NCBI RefSeq assembly: GCF_011602365.1
Contig: NZ_JAAONZ010000012.1
Location: forward strand, 1-64,000
Direction of reading: 5' to 3'
Origin: Pseudomaricurvus hydrocarbonicus
GTDB taxonomy: Bacteria; Pseudomonadota; Gammaproteobacteria; Pseudomonadales; Cellvibrionaceae
Length of the DNA stretch: 64,000 bases
Position 1 is the stretch's first letter. Each line of letters starts with the position of its first letter. The position numbers and the translations under genes are program-made. This document shows positions 25,950-35,255 of the stretch, one piece after another. The notes beneath the pieces were generated by a model, which worked only from the letters and a program-made list of their open reading frames with translations, did not search any database and had not been told where the DNA came from.

Positions 25950-26753
25950 GTGCTCGAGAAAGAAAGGCAACAATTGATTTTGGACATGTTAACTGAGCAA
26001 AACTTTGCCAGTGTGCGCACGCTGTCGGATCAGTTAAACAGCTCCGAAGCCACCATTCGCCGGGATTTAGCCAAGTTGGAAGACGTTGGCCGCTTGAAGC
26101 GGATTCGCGGTGGCGCCCAGGTGTTGGAAATGGAGAAACAAACCCGAAGACCATCACTGCAAGGCACCGCTTTTTTGGCGGCGAAAGAGAAACAGGCCTC
26201 AGTGAAACGCAGGATTGCGGAAAAGGCCGTCGAATTATGTGTGGACGGCGAGTCGATCATTGTCAATGGGGGTTCCTCTACCTACATGATGGGTGAATTT
26301 TTAGCACAGCGTCGAGTCAGTGTGTTGACCAATTCATACTACCTTGCCCGGGACCTGATCGATAACAGCGATATTCAGGTCACCCTGCCAGGTGGAGAGG
26401 TTTACCGCAAGCAGGGCATCATTCTCAGTGCCTTTGATAACGACACCATTCAGAACTACCACGGCAGCAAAATGTTCATGGGCACACCGGGCATCGGTGA
26501 TTATGGTGTGATGGAGTCGGACCCTTTACTGATTCGGGCTGAGCAAAAGCTCATGAAACAAGCCGATCAATTAATCATTCTGGCGGACAGCTCCAAAATT
26601 GGTGTTCGCAGTAATTTTATTTTTGAACCTCTGGAAAACGTCGACATTCTGATTACCGATACTCATGCCGAAGATCGTTATATTCAACTGTTTGAGCAGC
26701 ACGGGATTAACGTCATTATGGTCGAACGTGAAAACAGCCTCGACAAACACTAA
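25950..26753 (+). CDS. DeoR-family transcriptional regulator of rhamnose genes
   Basis: 267 residues starting at GTG with GAGAGG upstream. The N-terminal helix-turn-helix is RQQLILDMLTEQNFASVRTL, then LNSSEATIRRDLAKLEDVGR with the DeoR signature ending LKRIRGGAQ. The effector domain, IAEKAVELCVDGESIIVNGG SSTYMMGEFL, resembles sugar-phosphate-binding isomerase folds, as usual in the family; DSSKIGVRSNFIF is the conserved tail motif. Such regulators typically sense a phosphorylated intermediate. Place and the shared operator motif point to control of the rhamnose isomerase/aldolase and transporter/kinase operons. Confidence 0.88.
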   Translation: MLEKERQQLILDMLTEQNFASVRTLSDQLNSSEATIRRDLAKLEDVGRLKRIRGGAQVLEMEKQTRRPSLQGTAFLAAKEKQASVKRRIAEKAVELCVDGESIIVNGGSSTYMMGEFLAQRRVSVLTNSYYLARDLIDNSDIQVTLPGGEVYRKQGIILSAFDNDTIQNYHGSKMFMGTPGIGDYGVMESDPLLIRAEQKLMKQADQLIILADSSKIGVRSNFIFEPLENVDILITDTHAEDRYIQLFEQHGINVIMVERENSLDKH

Positions 26754-26868
26754 TTGACTGACAATACCATCGTTAAAAATTTACTGGGATAACGTATTAG
26801 CTATATGCCCAGAAAATAATAAAAATGAGAAAAACAAACTTAATACGATTCGCAAGACTACTTTAACT

Positions 26869-26937
26869 GTGCCAACACGGCTCGCATCAAAGCAGCATCA
26901 ACGTCTGATTGGATGTTGGTGAGGTTGGGCACTTTTT
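26869..26937 (+). ncRNA. Structured element with T-tail downstream of deoR
   Basis: GTGCC plus AAC (26869-26876) pairs with GTT plus GGCAC (26924-26932, one bulged G). An inner stem AACGTC (26900-26905) / GATGTT (26912-26917) lies within, and TTTTT follows. It may simply be the deoR terminator, 115 bp after the stop, or the 3' end of a small RNA. The rest of the 484-bp gap before the rhamnosidase gene (26754-27237) is AT-rich and has no recognised gene. Confidence 0.35.
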
Positions 26938-27088
26938 AAAAACATCGTCTAAGAAAAAACCATAGGGTCAGGTTATAGAGTAAGAAAAATATACTATTTT
27001 AATTACCCTTCCCCGACCTATAGCATGACACTTATTTTGGCAGGACTTGACTGTCCTCAGTTCAGCGACGAACAATTTTATATTTGGA

Positions 27089-27104
27089 CACTGTCGTGAC
27101 AGTG
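27089..27104. promoter_or_regulatory. Palindrome upstream of the GH106 rhamnosidase gene
   Basis: CACTGTC-GT-GACAGTG is a perfect 7-bp inverted repeat with a 2-bp centre, about 134 bp before the gene start. It has the size of an operator but does not match the GATCA motif of the deoR region, so another regulator may act here. Confidence 0.45.
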
Positions 27105-27237
27105 CTGCCAGAAAGGACAACAGACTCAGAGTAAGTTATTGCATAGTGATCCGGCTGCATCAACCAAACGGCGATTTAGCGTTCACTGAAAAAACTTAAT
27201 TGTGCGACCATTAATAAATACAAGGTTGAAATTATTT

Positions 27238-30200
27238 ATGTCAAACAGTAAAAAAATAACATTTCCCTTCCAACTGTCCAGGTTGGCAAAAAGCATGGCT
27301 TTGGCTTCGGTTTCAAGCGTTTTGCTGGTGACCATGGGGTGTGTCAACGCTGAGTCACAGTCGAATAACGAATTACAAAGTGGTTTTACGACCCCGCCCA
27401 ATGCTTCCAAACCGCTGGTTTGGTGGCACTGGATGAATGGCAATGTCACAAAAACAGGTATCAAACAGGATTTGCAGTGGATGGATGCCGTTGGTATTGG
27501 CGGCGTCCAGAATTTTGACGCTCAACTGAACACCCCGCAGATCGTTGATCAACGAATCGAGTATATGACGCCCGCCTGGCAGGAATTATTCAACTTTGCC
27601 CTGGACGAAGCCAGTAAGTACAACTTTGAGTTTGGTATTGCCGCTTCACCGGGCTGGAGTGAAACAGGGGGGCCGTGGGTCGAGCCACAAGACGGTATGA
27701 AAAAACTGGTCTGGAACGAACTTACCGTTGCGGCCGGTAGCACCTCGTCGATTGTCCTGCCTCCTGCAACCAATACCACAGGACCCTTCCAGGACATGCC
27801 ATTGCAGCCTGAAGCTTTCGGCGGAGCTCCGAAAGCCCAGGAAGATCACCCTCATTACTATGAGGACATCGCCGTCATTGCCTACCCGATAGTTGAGTCT
27901 GATACCATCGACATCGCCAGTGTCTATTCCGCCACGGGCGAGAAAGTGGATGCCCGTCAGTTGTTTGACAACAGCTACAGCGATTCACTTACCTTAACCG
28001 CCGAAGGTGAGAGCCCTTACTGGTTGCAGTTTAACTTTGCCGAAGCTAAAACCGTGCGCGCTGTGTCGGTTTCCATGCCGCCGGTCTCAATGTTCATGCC
28101 GTCGCAACTGCAACCGGTTTTACAGGCCAGTGAAGACGGTAAAAGCTTTCACACAGTGACAAGCTTTGAACTCAGTTCCAGCCCCCAATACACCTTGTCG
28201 TTTCCTGAAGTAAAAGCAAAAGCCTTCCGGTTGGTGTTTGAGAAAGCCGAGAACACCGGTTTTGAACTGCCGTCGTCGGCGGCACCGGGCGCTGTGGATC
28301 CTTTCGCAGGCTTGGCCGATATGTTTTCTTCGCAGGCGATGAAGGTAGTGGTGACCGAAATCAAGTTTCACTCCGAGCCCCGGGTGCATCGAGCTGAAGA
28401 AAAGGCCGGCTTCGCGCTCAACGAAGACTATTACGCACTGCGTCAGTCCAATGACATTGCGGGTGTCGAACCGACTAACATTATTGACCTGACCGACAAG
28501 CTGGCCAGCGATGGTACCTTGAATTGGCAACCGCCACAGGGCAGCTGGCGGATTATCCGTCTGGGTTATTCTCTGACCGGCAAAGAAAATCACCCCGCCA
28601 CGCCGGAAGCCACAGGGCTGGAGGTGGATAAGTTTGATGCCGATGCAGTCAGACGTTACATCAATACCTATCTGGATAAATACCTGGCTGCCGTGGGCGC
28701 GGATAAAATGGGGGCTGAGGGGATTCAGGCGGTACTCAATGACAGTATCGAAGTGGGGCCGTCTAACTGGACCTCGGCCATGGCGGTCGAATTTGAAAAA
28801 CGTCGGGGCTACGCTCTCGCCCCCTGGCTGCCGGCACTGACCGGTGTGGTGGTTGACAATAGCAAGGCCACCGATGCCTTTCTTTACGACTACCGCAAAA
28901 CCCTGTCCGAGCTGATGGCCGAAAATCATTATGCGGTGATTACCGAGGAACTGCACAAACGCGGTTTGAAACATTATTCCGAAGCCCTTGAAAATGGTCG
29001 GCCAACCCTGGGCGATGGCATCGCCATGCGCAAACATGCGGACATTCCCATGGCGGCCATGTGGTCCTTCGACACGGAAAATAATGTCGGTCCCAAACCC
29101 CAGTACTGGTCAGACATTCGTGAGGCCGCCTCGGTGGCGCACATTTACGGACAAAATCTGGTGGCTGCCGAATCATTAACGTCTGCCCAGTCTCCCTGGG
29201 CGTTTGCGCCGAAAGATTTGCAACCGATGATGGATATGGAATTCGCCCTGGGCGTGAACCGTCCCATTATCCATACTTCCGTGCATCAACCCCTTACTGA
29301 GAAAGCGCCAGGCTTGAGCTTGTTTGTCTTTGGGCAGTACTTCAATCGGTTAGAAACCTGGGCGCCCTACGCGAAACTGTGGGTGACTTATATCGCACGC
29401 AATTCCTATATGCTGCGCCAGGGACAGTTCGCTGCCGATGTCGCCTATTTTTACGGTGAAGAAGCTCCGTTAACGGCCTTATACAACGATAAACCGCCTG
29501 CGGACGTCCCTACTGAAAATGGTTTCGACTACATCAATGCCGATGTCATTTTGAACGAATTAAAAAATGATGGGAAAGAATTGGTGACATCAGGCGGGGC
29601 CCGTTACAAGGTCATTTACCTCGGAGGCAGCTCCAGCTACATGACGCTTGCGGTATTGAAAAGGCTGCAACAGCTGGTTGAAAATGGTGCGCAAGTGATT
29701 GGTCAAAAACCTCTGGGCTCCCCCGCCCTGGCGGATGACCCGGCTGAATTCCAGGCCCTGGCTAACCGTTTATGGAATGGTAAGACTGGCAAGGGCAAGG
29801 TTATCGATACTGATAATATCCAGATGGGTCTGGACCAGCTGAATATTGCTGCGGACTATTCCTACACCAAACCGGCTGCGGACACTACGGTGATGTTTGT
29901 GCATCGACAACTGAGCGAGGGCGATATCTATTTTTACACGAATCGCAAGAATCGTCAGGAACCACTGGAGCTGAGTTTTCGGGTTACTGGTAAACGGCCC
30001 ATGCGCTGGGACGCCAACACCGGCCTGAGTACGCCAGTAAGTTACCGCGTAGAAGGTGAGCGCACCATCATTCCAAGAACCCTAACCCCCTATGAGTCGG
30101 GTTACATTGTGTTTCTGGACGATACTTCCGAACTTACGGCTGATATTGCTCAACCCCGTGCCGAGACCCTGATGACGGTTGATGGCAGTTGGAAAACCAC

Positions 30201-30651
30201 CTTTCAAGCGGATCGGGGTGTTTCCGCCGGTACGTTTATGCTAACGGAAGGCAACTGGGCAGAGAATTCGAACGAGGGGATAAAATACTTCTCGGGAACC
30301 GCTCAATACCAAAAATCGCTGGAGGTGAAAGCAGACTGGTTGCAGCAGGATGGGGAGATTGTTCTGGATCTGGGGAGCGTTGGTGACCTGGCGGAGGTGA
30401 TCGTCAACGGCCAATCTGCCGGAATTGCCTGGAAGGCGCCCTATACAGTGAATGTTAAAACGTTATTGAAAAGCGGCAACAACCAGATTGAGGTTAAGGT
30501 TACCAACCTGTGGGTTAATCGCCTGATTGGTGATCAGCAGGAAGGTGTAAAAGACAAAATTACGTATACGAGTATACCGACCTATCACGCAGATGCACCG
30601 TTACGAACTTCGGGCTTGATTGGTCCGGTGAAATTGCTGCAAGTGAAGTAG
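27238..30651 (+). CDS. GH106 alpha-L-rhamnosidase lipoprotein
   Basis: 1137 residues from the ATG at 27238 (MSNSKKITFP); an in-frame ATG at 27202 is less likely because it would place a charged stretch before the signal. The signal ends in a lipobox (VLLVTMGC, Cys35), so the enzyme is probably an outer-membrane or periplasmic lipoprotein. PLVWWHWMNGNVTKTGIKQD followed by LQWMDAVGIGGVQNFDA is the GH106 opening motif; FGIAASPGWSETGGPWV, EGIQAVLNDSIEVGPSNWTS, KHYSEALENGRPTLGDG and LVAAESLTSAQSPW follow in the barrel; the C terminus ends in a galactose-binding-like beta-sandwich (VILDLGSVGDLAEVIVNGQS-type LDLGSVGDLAEVIVNGQSAG). It removes terminal L-rhamnose from glycans or flavonoid glycosides, feeding the adjacent rhamnose operons. 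Confidence 0.9.
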   Translation: MSNSKKITFPFQLSRLAKSMALASVSSVLLVTMGCVNAESQSNNELQSGFTTPPNASKPLVWWHWMNGNVTKTGIKQDLQWMDAVGIGGVQNFDAQLNTPQIVDQRIEYMTPAWQELFNFALDEASKYNFEFGIAASPGWSETGGPWVEPQDGMKKLVWNELTVAAGSTSSIVLPPATNTTGPFQDMPLQPEAFGGAPKAQEDHPHYYEDIAVIAYPIVESDTIDIASVYSATGEKVDARQLFDNSYSDSLTLTAEGESPYWLQFNFAEAKTVRAVSVSMPPVSMFMPSQLQPVLQASEDGKSFHTVTSFELSSSPQYTLSFPEVKAKAFRLVFEKAENTGFELPSSAAPGAVDPFAGLADMFSSQAMKVVVTEIKFHSEPRVHRAEEKAGFALNEDYYALRQSNDIAGVEPTNIIDLTDKLASDGTLNWQPPQGSWRIIRLGYSLTGKENHPATPEATGLEVDKFDADAVRRYINTYLDKYLAAVGADKMGAEGIQAVLNDSIEVGPSNWTSAMAVEFEKRRGYALAPWLPALTGVVVDNSKATDAFLYDYRKTLSELMAENHYAVITEELHKRGLKHYSEALENGRPTLGDGIAMRKHADIPMAAMWSFDTENNVGPKPQYWSDIREAASVAHIYGQNLVAAESLTSAQSPWAFAPKDLQPMMDMEFALGVNRPIIHTSVHQPLTEKAPGLSLFVFGQYFNRLETWAPYAKLWVTYIARNSYMLRQGQFAADVAYFYGEEAPLTALYNDKPPADVPTENGFDYINADVILNELKNDGKELVTSGGARYKVIYLGGSSSYMTLAVLKRLQQLVENGAQVIGQKPLGSPALADDPAEFQALANRLWNGKTGKGKVIDTDNIQMGLDQLNIAADYSYTKPAADTTVMFVHRQLSEGDIYFYTNRKNRQEPLELSFRVTGKRPMRWDANTGLSTPVSYRVEGERTIIPRTLTPYESGYIVFLDDTSELTADIAQPRAETLMTVDGSWKTTFQADRGVSAGTFMLTEGNWAENSNEGIKYFSGTAQYQKSLEVKADWLQQDGEIVLDLGSVGDLAEVIVNGQSAGIAWKAPYTVNVKTLLKSGNNQIEVKVTNLWVNRLIGDQQEGVKDKITYTSIPTYHADAPLRTSGLIGPVKLLQVK

Positions 30652-30668
30652 AATATCTCTCTTTTTAA

Positions 30669-30695
30669 TAAGGCACTGTTAGTGCCTTACTTTTT
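30669..30695 (+). terminator. Intrinsic terminator after GH106 gene
   Basis: TAAGGCACT (30669-30677) pairs with AGTGCCTTA (30681-30689), loop GTT, followed by C and TTTTT. Confidence 0.85.
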
Positions 30696-30749
30696 CACAC
30701 ATTTAAAACTGTATATTTTTAATATCTGAAGAGATGGTAGAAAGCTAAC

Positions 30750-31385
30750 ATGAGTAACATTGAATTATACGGATCGCCGGGTAGTTGTTCTAAAGTCGCG
30801 ATGATTCTGTTGGAACAGGCAGGAGCTGACTACACCCTGCATACGGTGCATTTAGGTTCCGGTGCCCACAAAACCAAAGAGTACAAAAGCCTAAACCCCA
30901 AAGGCAAAGTGCCGGCTCTGGTGGTGGACGGCATTACCTTGACAGAAAATCCGGTAATCATCAGTTACATTGTGAGCCAGTTTCCCAAGGCAAACTTGAT
31001 GCCTGCCGTGAAGACTGAGCTTGAAAAACTGCAGCAATGGTCAGACCTGTGCTTTTGCTCATCGAATCTTCACCCGGTAGTGACGCGCATTGCCAAACCG
31101 GAGTTCTTTGCAGACCAGGCGTGCCTGGATTCGGTGAAACAAAAAGGCATCGAAGCCATGGATGCGGGTTTTTCCCTGATCGAAGACCGGTTGGGAGAAA
31201 ATGACTGGTGGTATGGAAACACCTGGAGTGCAATGGATGTCTATATTTACTGGGTTTATACCCGTGTGCAGCGCTGTGATTTTGATTTTAGCCGCTACCC
31301 TCAGTATGTGAATCTCGCCCAACGTATGGAAGAAATTCCTGCGGTACAACGGGCAATTGTTAAAGAAGAGAGTATGTTGGGTTGA
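30750..31385 (+). CDS. Glutathione S-transferase family protein
   Basis: 211 residues with an N-terminal thioredoxin-like domain (LYGSPGSCSKVAMILLEQAG, with Ser/Cys at the glutathione site; NPKGKVPALVVDGITLTENP carrying the cis-Pro and the ENP glutathione loop) and an all-helical C-terminal domain with the WSAMDVYIYWVYTRVQR N-capping segment. It may conjugate, reduce or isomerise aromatic or electrophilic compounds with glutathione; ring-cleavage pathways often include such an enzyme. It sits between the rhamnosidase and the aromatic operon and has terminators on both sides, so it is transcribed alone. Confidence 0.88.
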   Translation: MSNIELYGSPGSCSKVAMILLEQAGADYTLHTVHLGSGAHKTKEYKSLNPKGKVPALVVDGITLTENPVIISYIVSQFPKANLMPAVKTELEKLQQWSDLCFCSSNLHPVVTRIAKPEFFADQACLDSVKQKGIEAMDAGFSLIEDRLGENDWWYGNTWSAMDVYIYWVYTRVQRCDFDFSRYPQYVNLAQRMEEIPAVQRAIVKEESMLG

Positions 31386-31403
31386 TCGTAGTATAGAAAA
31401 AAT

Positions 31404-31442
31404 CCCGTGTGTGGTTGAAATTATCCACACACGGGCTTTTTT
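31404..31442. terminator. Strong intrinsic terminator after the GST gene
   Basis: CCCGTGTGTGG (31404-31414) is perfectly inverted as CCACACACGGG (31425-31435), loop of 10, followed by C and six T; an A-run on the left also allows action on the minus strand for the convergent membrane-protein gene. Confidence 0.92.
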
Positions 31443-31492
31443 GTGTTTAACCTGTAACTTGAATTAAGCTTGGGGTATTACCTAAACAGCGG

Positions 31493-31957
31493 TCATTCCT
31501 GAAGTGTTGCCATTAATGCCAGTGGTGTCACGGCAATAGCGACCAGCGCACTGTAAATGGTTTTCAGGATAACGGTCGCTGTTAAGGATATCGGCCCATT
31601 CAGGAAAAAGGACAATACCAAGGTCGCTATACTGCTGCCGATAAACATCGCGCAAAAGGCCAGGGTCAATGCACGAACGATGACGTTTTTAGGCAGTTTG
31701 ATAGTGCGTGTTTCCAGCGGCTCAATTTTATTGGCTTGCAAGTTTTTACGGGTTATCAGGCTGGGCATTAAAACTCCCATAAAGGCAATCATAAAAGACT
31801 GAGGCAGGAAGTCGATCCCCAAGCCTTTCGTGCCCCACAAGCTAATCGCGTCCTGCTGTCCAAACACCAACCAGACAAAAAAGACGCCGATAGCACAGGA
31901 AATGATGACACTGATTAAGGTATGTTGAACAAGGTATTGAATTTGAGTTGGAGTCAT
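31493..31957 (-). CDS. Small integral membrane protein, unknown function
   Basis: 154 residues with four likely membrane segments (HTLISVIISCAIGVFFVWLV, FMIAFMGVLMPSLI, VRALTLAFCAMFIGSSIATL, TATVILKTIYSALVAIAVTP). No family recognised. It begins 18 bp after the upstream alpha/beta-hydrolase gene on the same strand, so the two are probably co-transcribed. Confidence 0.65.
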   Translation of the reverse strand: MTPTQIQYLVQHTLISVIISCAIGVFFVWLVFGQQDAISLWGTKGLGIDFLPQSFMIAFMGVLMPSLITRKNLQANKIEPLETRTIKLPKNVIVRALTLAFCAMFIGSSIATLVLSFFLNGPISLTATVILKTIYSALVAIAVTPLALMATLQE

Positions 31958-31975
31958 GGTGAAGGAGTTTTCCGG

Positions 31976-32839
31976 TTATAGACAGACGTCATGGACGAAA
32001 GCAAGAATTTCGTCCGCAAGGCGCGTATCAGACGTGCCCAGATGCATCGCCATGGAGTAATGGTTATGACCAGTCAGCAAGTTCGCGCGAGGCAGTGCCT
32101 GATGGCGCTCCAATCGCTCCTGTAACAGTCCGGTAAATTCGGCCTGAAAACGGGGCGGATCGAACTCGGCACAACAGACAAACAGCGGTAGCGTTGTAGC
32201 GCTGATCACATCACGGGGTTTACGTTCCTCGTAGTCCGACTGATCACCGTAATACAGGGTATCCCGCTCATCGAGTGGGGTATAACCGTAAAGTCCTGAC
32301 AGTAATACCAGGCCGCGGACATCACCCGTATTGGGGTGCAGTTTTAAATAGGTGCTGAGATGCACCGCACCGGCTGAAGTGCCCACCAGTACTAACTTGT
32401 CTGCATCACCGCCGTAATTCGAAATGTTGTGTTTCAACCAGCTAACCGCTGAGGCCACATCTTCACCGCCGGCTGGCCACGTGTATTCCGGTGCCAGTCG
32501 GTAGTTGATCACCACACCAATCACGCCGTTGGCCGCGCACAACCGGCCCACATTACTGTTGTGCCAATGTTGATCAGAGCCTTTGTCGCCCTTTAAAAAA
32601 CCGCCGCCATGCACGAATAACACGACTGGTAGAAGTTTATCGTCACTATCCTTTGGAGTATAAATATCCAGGGTATGCCGCTCGTGATCACCGTAGGCAA
32701 TGTTGCTTGCGTGAGCGGGGGTGCTGCGCACCAATGCCTGCTGTTCGTTGTCGAACAGTTGCTGCAGGGTTTCAATCACGCTGGGGCCCAGTGTTGATCC
32801 CAAAGCGACAATGTCACGCCGAAGTTCCGGGGATTGCAT
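31976..32839 (-). CDS. HSL-type alpha/beta-hydrolase (carboxylesterase)
   Basis: 287 residues. The family IV esterase motif HGGGFLKG (77-84) forms the oxyanion hole; the nucleophile elbow GTSAG places Ser155; CCAEFDPPRFQ gives the Asp and LLTGHNHYSM the His. Such cytosolic enzymes cut short acyl esters or C-C/ester bonds of ring-cleavage products. It lies 217 bp downstream of the five-gene aromatic operon on the same strand and may act in that pathway, though the gap leaves room for a separate promoter. A non-aromatic ester is equally possible. Confidence 0.85.
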   Translation of the reverse strand: MQSPELRRDIVALGSTLGPSVIETLQQLFDNEQQALVRSTPAHASNIAYGDHERHTLDIYTPKDSDDKLLPVVLFVHGGGFLKGDKGSDQHWHNSNVGRLCAANGVIGVVINYRLAPEYTWPAGGEDVASAVSWLKHNISNYGGDADKLVLVGTSAGAVHLSTYLKLHPNTGDVRGLVLLSGLYGYTPLDERDTLYYGDQSDYEERKPRDVISATTLPLFVCCAEFDPPRFQAEFTGLLQERLERHQALPRANLLTGHNHYSMAMHLGTSDTRLADEILAFVHDVCL

Positions 32840-33056
32840 ATGACTGACTCGCTGTTGTTATAGTAATGTTGAAGAAAGAATATTGTAAAAACTGTCGCTG
32901 ATCAGCGTGGTTAAAGAGAGCAGTTAAAAATGCCACTAAACATAACACCTAAAGATAGTGGCTGAAAGCTGGAATGAGCCACCGGGCAGACAGATATTAA
33001 CGGAGAGAAACTATCTGGCCCGCCCTGTGGCCTATCCAAAACGTTTGCGAGCGGCC

Positions 33057-33896
33057 TTAAGCGGGCTCGTCTTCGATAATGTTCGTCAGGGTACCGACCG
33101 GGCCGATGTCCACTTCAATTTTATCGCCTGGCTTCATCCACACGGGTGGGGTGCGTTTCGCACCGACACCACCGGGAGTGCCACTGACAATGACATCACC
33201 AGGTTGTAACGGCGTGAAGGCCGAGATATACGCAATGATCTGGGCAACCGGAAAGATCATATCCTTGATCGGTTGTTGCTGCATGATTTCACCGTTCAGG
33301 CGAGTGGTGACATTCACCTCGCTCAGGTCTCCCGCTTCATCCGGGGTGATCATGTAAGGGCCGAAAGGTCCGGTCGTCGGAAAGTTTTTTCCTGGCGTAA
33401 ACTGACGAGTGTGCCATTGCCAGTCGCGTACAGAGGCATCGTTAAAACAGGCATAGCCAGCAACATGATCCAAGGCGTCTTGCTGGGAAATTGCACGTCC
33501 ACCCTGACCGATGATGACGGCCAGTTCACCTTCATAATCCAGGTCAGTGGAAACTTTAGGGCGCAGTATGGGCTGCCCGTCGGCAATCAGCGTGTCGGCA
33601 AAACGGGTAAAAATAGACGGGTTATCGACTTTATCGCGTCCAGTTTCCTGGCGATGGCTTTCGTAATTGTGGCCCACGCAGAAGATTTTGGCAGGATTGG
33701 GAATCACGGGTAACAAGGTGACATCGCTCAGTGAGTAGCTGTCGCCATCCGATAATTCTCTCAGCGTCTTTGAGGCAATAGCCGATTTGAGATCAGTCGG
33801 AGCATTGTCGCCAGCAGACAGGTCATAGACCGTAGCATCCTCTAAACGCCCAAAAGCGGCTTGCCCATCGGGGCGTACAAAACTTACGTATTTCAT
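33057..33896 (-). CDS. Fumarylacetoacetate hydrolase (FAH) family protein
   Basis: 279 residues. The FAH fold is shown by IFCVGHNYESHRQETGR, the acidic metal site YEGELAVIIGQGGRAI, CFNDASVRDWQWHTRQFTPG (K/R of the active site) and DVIVSGTPGGVGAKRTPPVW. Members hydrolyse or hydrate 2,4-diketo acids such as fumarylpyruvate, 2-oxo-hept-3-ene-dioate or ring-opening products. As last gene of a tight operon with a hydroxylase and an extradiol dioxygenase, it most likely acts on the ring-fission product. Exact reaction (hydrolase versus hydratase) cannot be read. Confidence 0.88.
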   Translation of the reverse strand: MKYVSFVRPDGQAAFGRLEDATVYDLSAGDNAPTDLKSAIASKTLRELSDGDSYSLSDVTLLPVIPNPAKIFCVGHNYESHRQETGRDKVDNPSIFTRFADTLIADGQPILRPKVSTDLDYEGELAVIIGQGGRAISQQDALDHVAGYACFNDASVRDWQWHTRQFTPGKNFPTTGPFGPYMITPDEAGDLSEVNVTTRLNGEIMQQQPIKDMIFPVAQIIAYISAFTPLQPGDVIVSGTPGGVGAKRTPPVWMKPGDKIEVDIGPVGTLTNIIEDEPA

Positions 33897-33922
33897 GATC
33901 AGTAAATCCTTAAAAAATTTGA

Positions 33923-34810
33923 TTAAGACAGCGGCTGGGCTTCCCAGTCGCGATAAAATGTAAACTGTTCTTCCGCTTCACGCAGTCCGTCAAAATCTTT
34001 GTCTGACATGCCCCATTGATCAATACGGTTTTCAGGCCAGGTCCAATCCTCGGGAGCACCTACCTGATAATCATCGGGGACTTTGTTGACGGCGGTGGAG
34101 AATTCAACGACGGCGCCAAAGGGCGCTATAAAATAGGCGTAAACATTGTCACCAGGGCCGTGTCGGCCCGGTCCCCAAGCCGGAACCATACTGTGATCGC
34201 GCAGGCGACCAATGCCTCTCATCACCGCATCAAGGTCCTCCATCTCAAAGGCAATGTGGTTGAGTGAGCAAAACCCTGCGCGTGCAAACGCGGTGCTGTG
34301 GTGGGATTCATTACAGCGCACGAACACCATGCCTTTGGTGCGGTCTGAAACTTTGAAGTTGAGAACTTCTTCCACCAGGTTACCGGTCACTTCCGCATCT
34401 TCGGCATTAAACACAACATGGGTTAATTTAACCGGCAGGTCTTTGCCTTCAATCGGTTCGACTTCTTCGGTGCCAACTAAAAATCGCAAGATTTGGCCTT
34501 CCGACAGTTCCACCAAAATCCCTTCGCCGCCACCCAGGTCAGTCGATGTCACCGGGCAGGCCGCCAATCCTTTTGCCGTGATGTTTTCCTTGATGGGCGC
34601 CAGCTCGTCTTCGCTGCAGACAAAGGTGACGCTGCGCACATAAGACTTGTCACCTTGTTCCAGGGCGACCAGGTAGGGAAAGCTGCCGGAACCTCGCAGG
34701 TAGTAGGTGTTTTTCTGAGTTTCGGCGAGAGCCGCGCCCCAGATATCGGTGAGGAAACTTGCGGCTTGCTGCGCGTGTGGCAGGACCAATTCAATACTGC
34801 GTAATTTCAT
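33923..34810 (-). CDS. VOC-family extradiol ring-cleavage dioxygenase
   Basis: 295 residues, two VOC modules as in biphenyl-2,3-diol dioxygenases. The N-terminal module (~1-115) is the structural half; the C-terminal module carries the iron triad His131 (VKLTHVVFNAE), His185 (CSLNHIAFEM) and Glu236 (GAVVEFSTA), and also His217 and Tyr226 of the catalytic environment (GPGRHGPGDNVYAYFIAP). It should be a functional Fe(II) meta-cleavage enzyme for a catechol or triphenol made by the adjacent flavin monooxygenase. Its ATG overlaps the stop of the HbpS-like gene by one base (TAATG), implying translational coupling. Confidence 0.9.
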   Translation of the reverse strand: MKLRSIELVLPHAQQAASFLTDIWGAALAETQKNTYYLRGSGSFPYLVALEQGDKSYVRSVTFVCSEDELAPIKENITAKGLAACPVTSTDLGGGEGILVELSEGQILRFLVGTEEVEPIEGKDLPVKLTHVVFNAEDAEVTGNLVEEVLNFKVSDRTKGMVFVRCNESHHSTAFARAGFCSLNHIAFEMEDLDAVMRGIGRLRDHSMVPAWGPGRHGPGDNVYAYFIAPFGAVVEFSTAVNKVPDDYQVGAPEDWTWPENRIDQWGMSDKDFDGLREAEEQFTFYRDWEAQPLS

Positions 34811-35238
34811 TATTCTACTCCGTGGTTCAGGTCAGCGGCGGTAATACCGGCCAGGGCACAGGCTTCATCCATATCAGCGGTGTCACCACTGATACCAACC
34901 GCGCCTAAGATCCGGCCCTCTGTATCTTTAATCAGAACACCACCGGCGGACAATGCCAGGTTAAGTCCATCGATGGTGGTCAGGCTGCCAAAGAAAACCG
35001 GGTTGTTACTGGCACGCTGGGCAATGATGCGGGTGTTCATGCCCATACCGACTGCGCCACTGGCCTTGGCCTTGGCAATGTCATAGCGGTAGAGACTGGT
35101 GTGGTCTTCACGCTGGAAAGCCACCGGATGGCCTCCGGCGTCCAACACCATGACCGCCATGGGATTGGCATTGTGTTTTCTGGCAGCGGCCAGCGCACCG
35201 TCAATGATTTTATTGGCCTGATCCAGGGTCAATATCAT
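34810..35238 (-). CDS. HbpS/GlcG-type (DUF336) protein
   Basis: 142 residues; LDQANKIIDGALAAARKHNA, PMAVMVLDAGGHPVAFQRED, and LSAGGVLIKDTEGRILGAVG are typical of the GlcG/HbpS fold. Members bind heme or small ligands, and are often encoded inside operons for aromatic or glycolate degradation without a proven enzymatic role. Here it is sandwiched between the flavin monooxygenase (17 bp) and the extradiol dioxygenase (1-base overlap), so it probably helps the ring-opening steps, for example as an accessory or product-binding protein. That is inference. Confidence 0.85.
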   Translation of the reverse strand: MILTLDQANKIIDGALAAARKHNANPMAVMVLDAGGHPVAFQREDHTSLYRYDIAKAKASGAVGMGMNTRIIAQRASNNPVFFGSLTTIDGLNLALSAGGVLIKDTEGRILGAVGISGDTADMDEACALAGITAADLNHGVE

Positions 35239-35255
35239 GAGAACCTCTTTAAAAA

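Noticed and set aside
28120-29037. 305-codon minus-strand frame opposite the GH106 gene
   Set aside because: Shadow of the rhamnosidase coding frame; no conserved motif.
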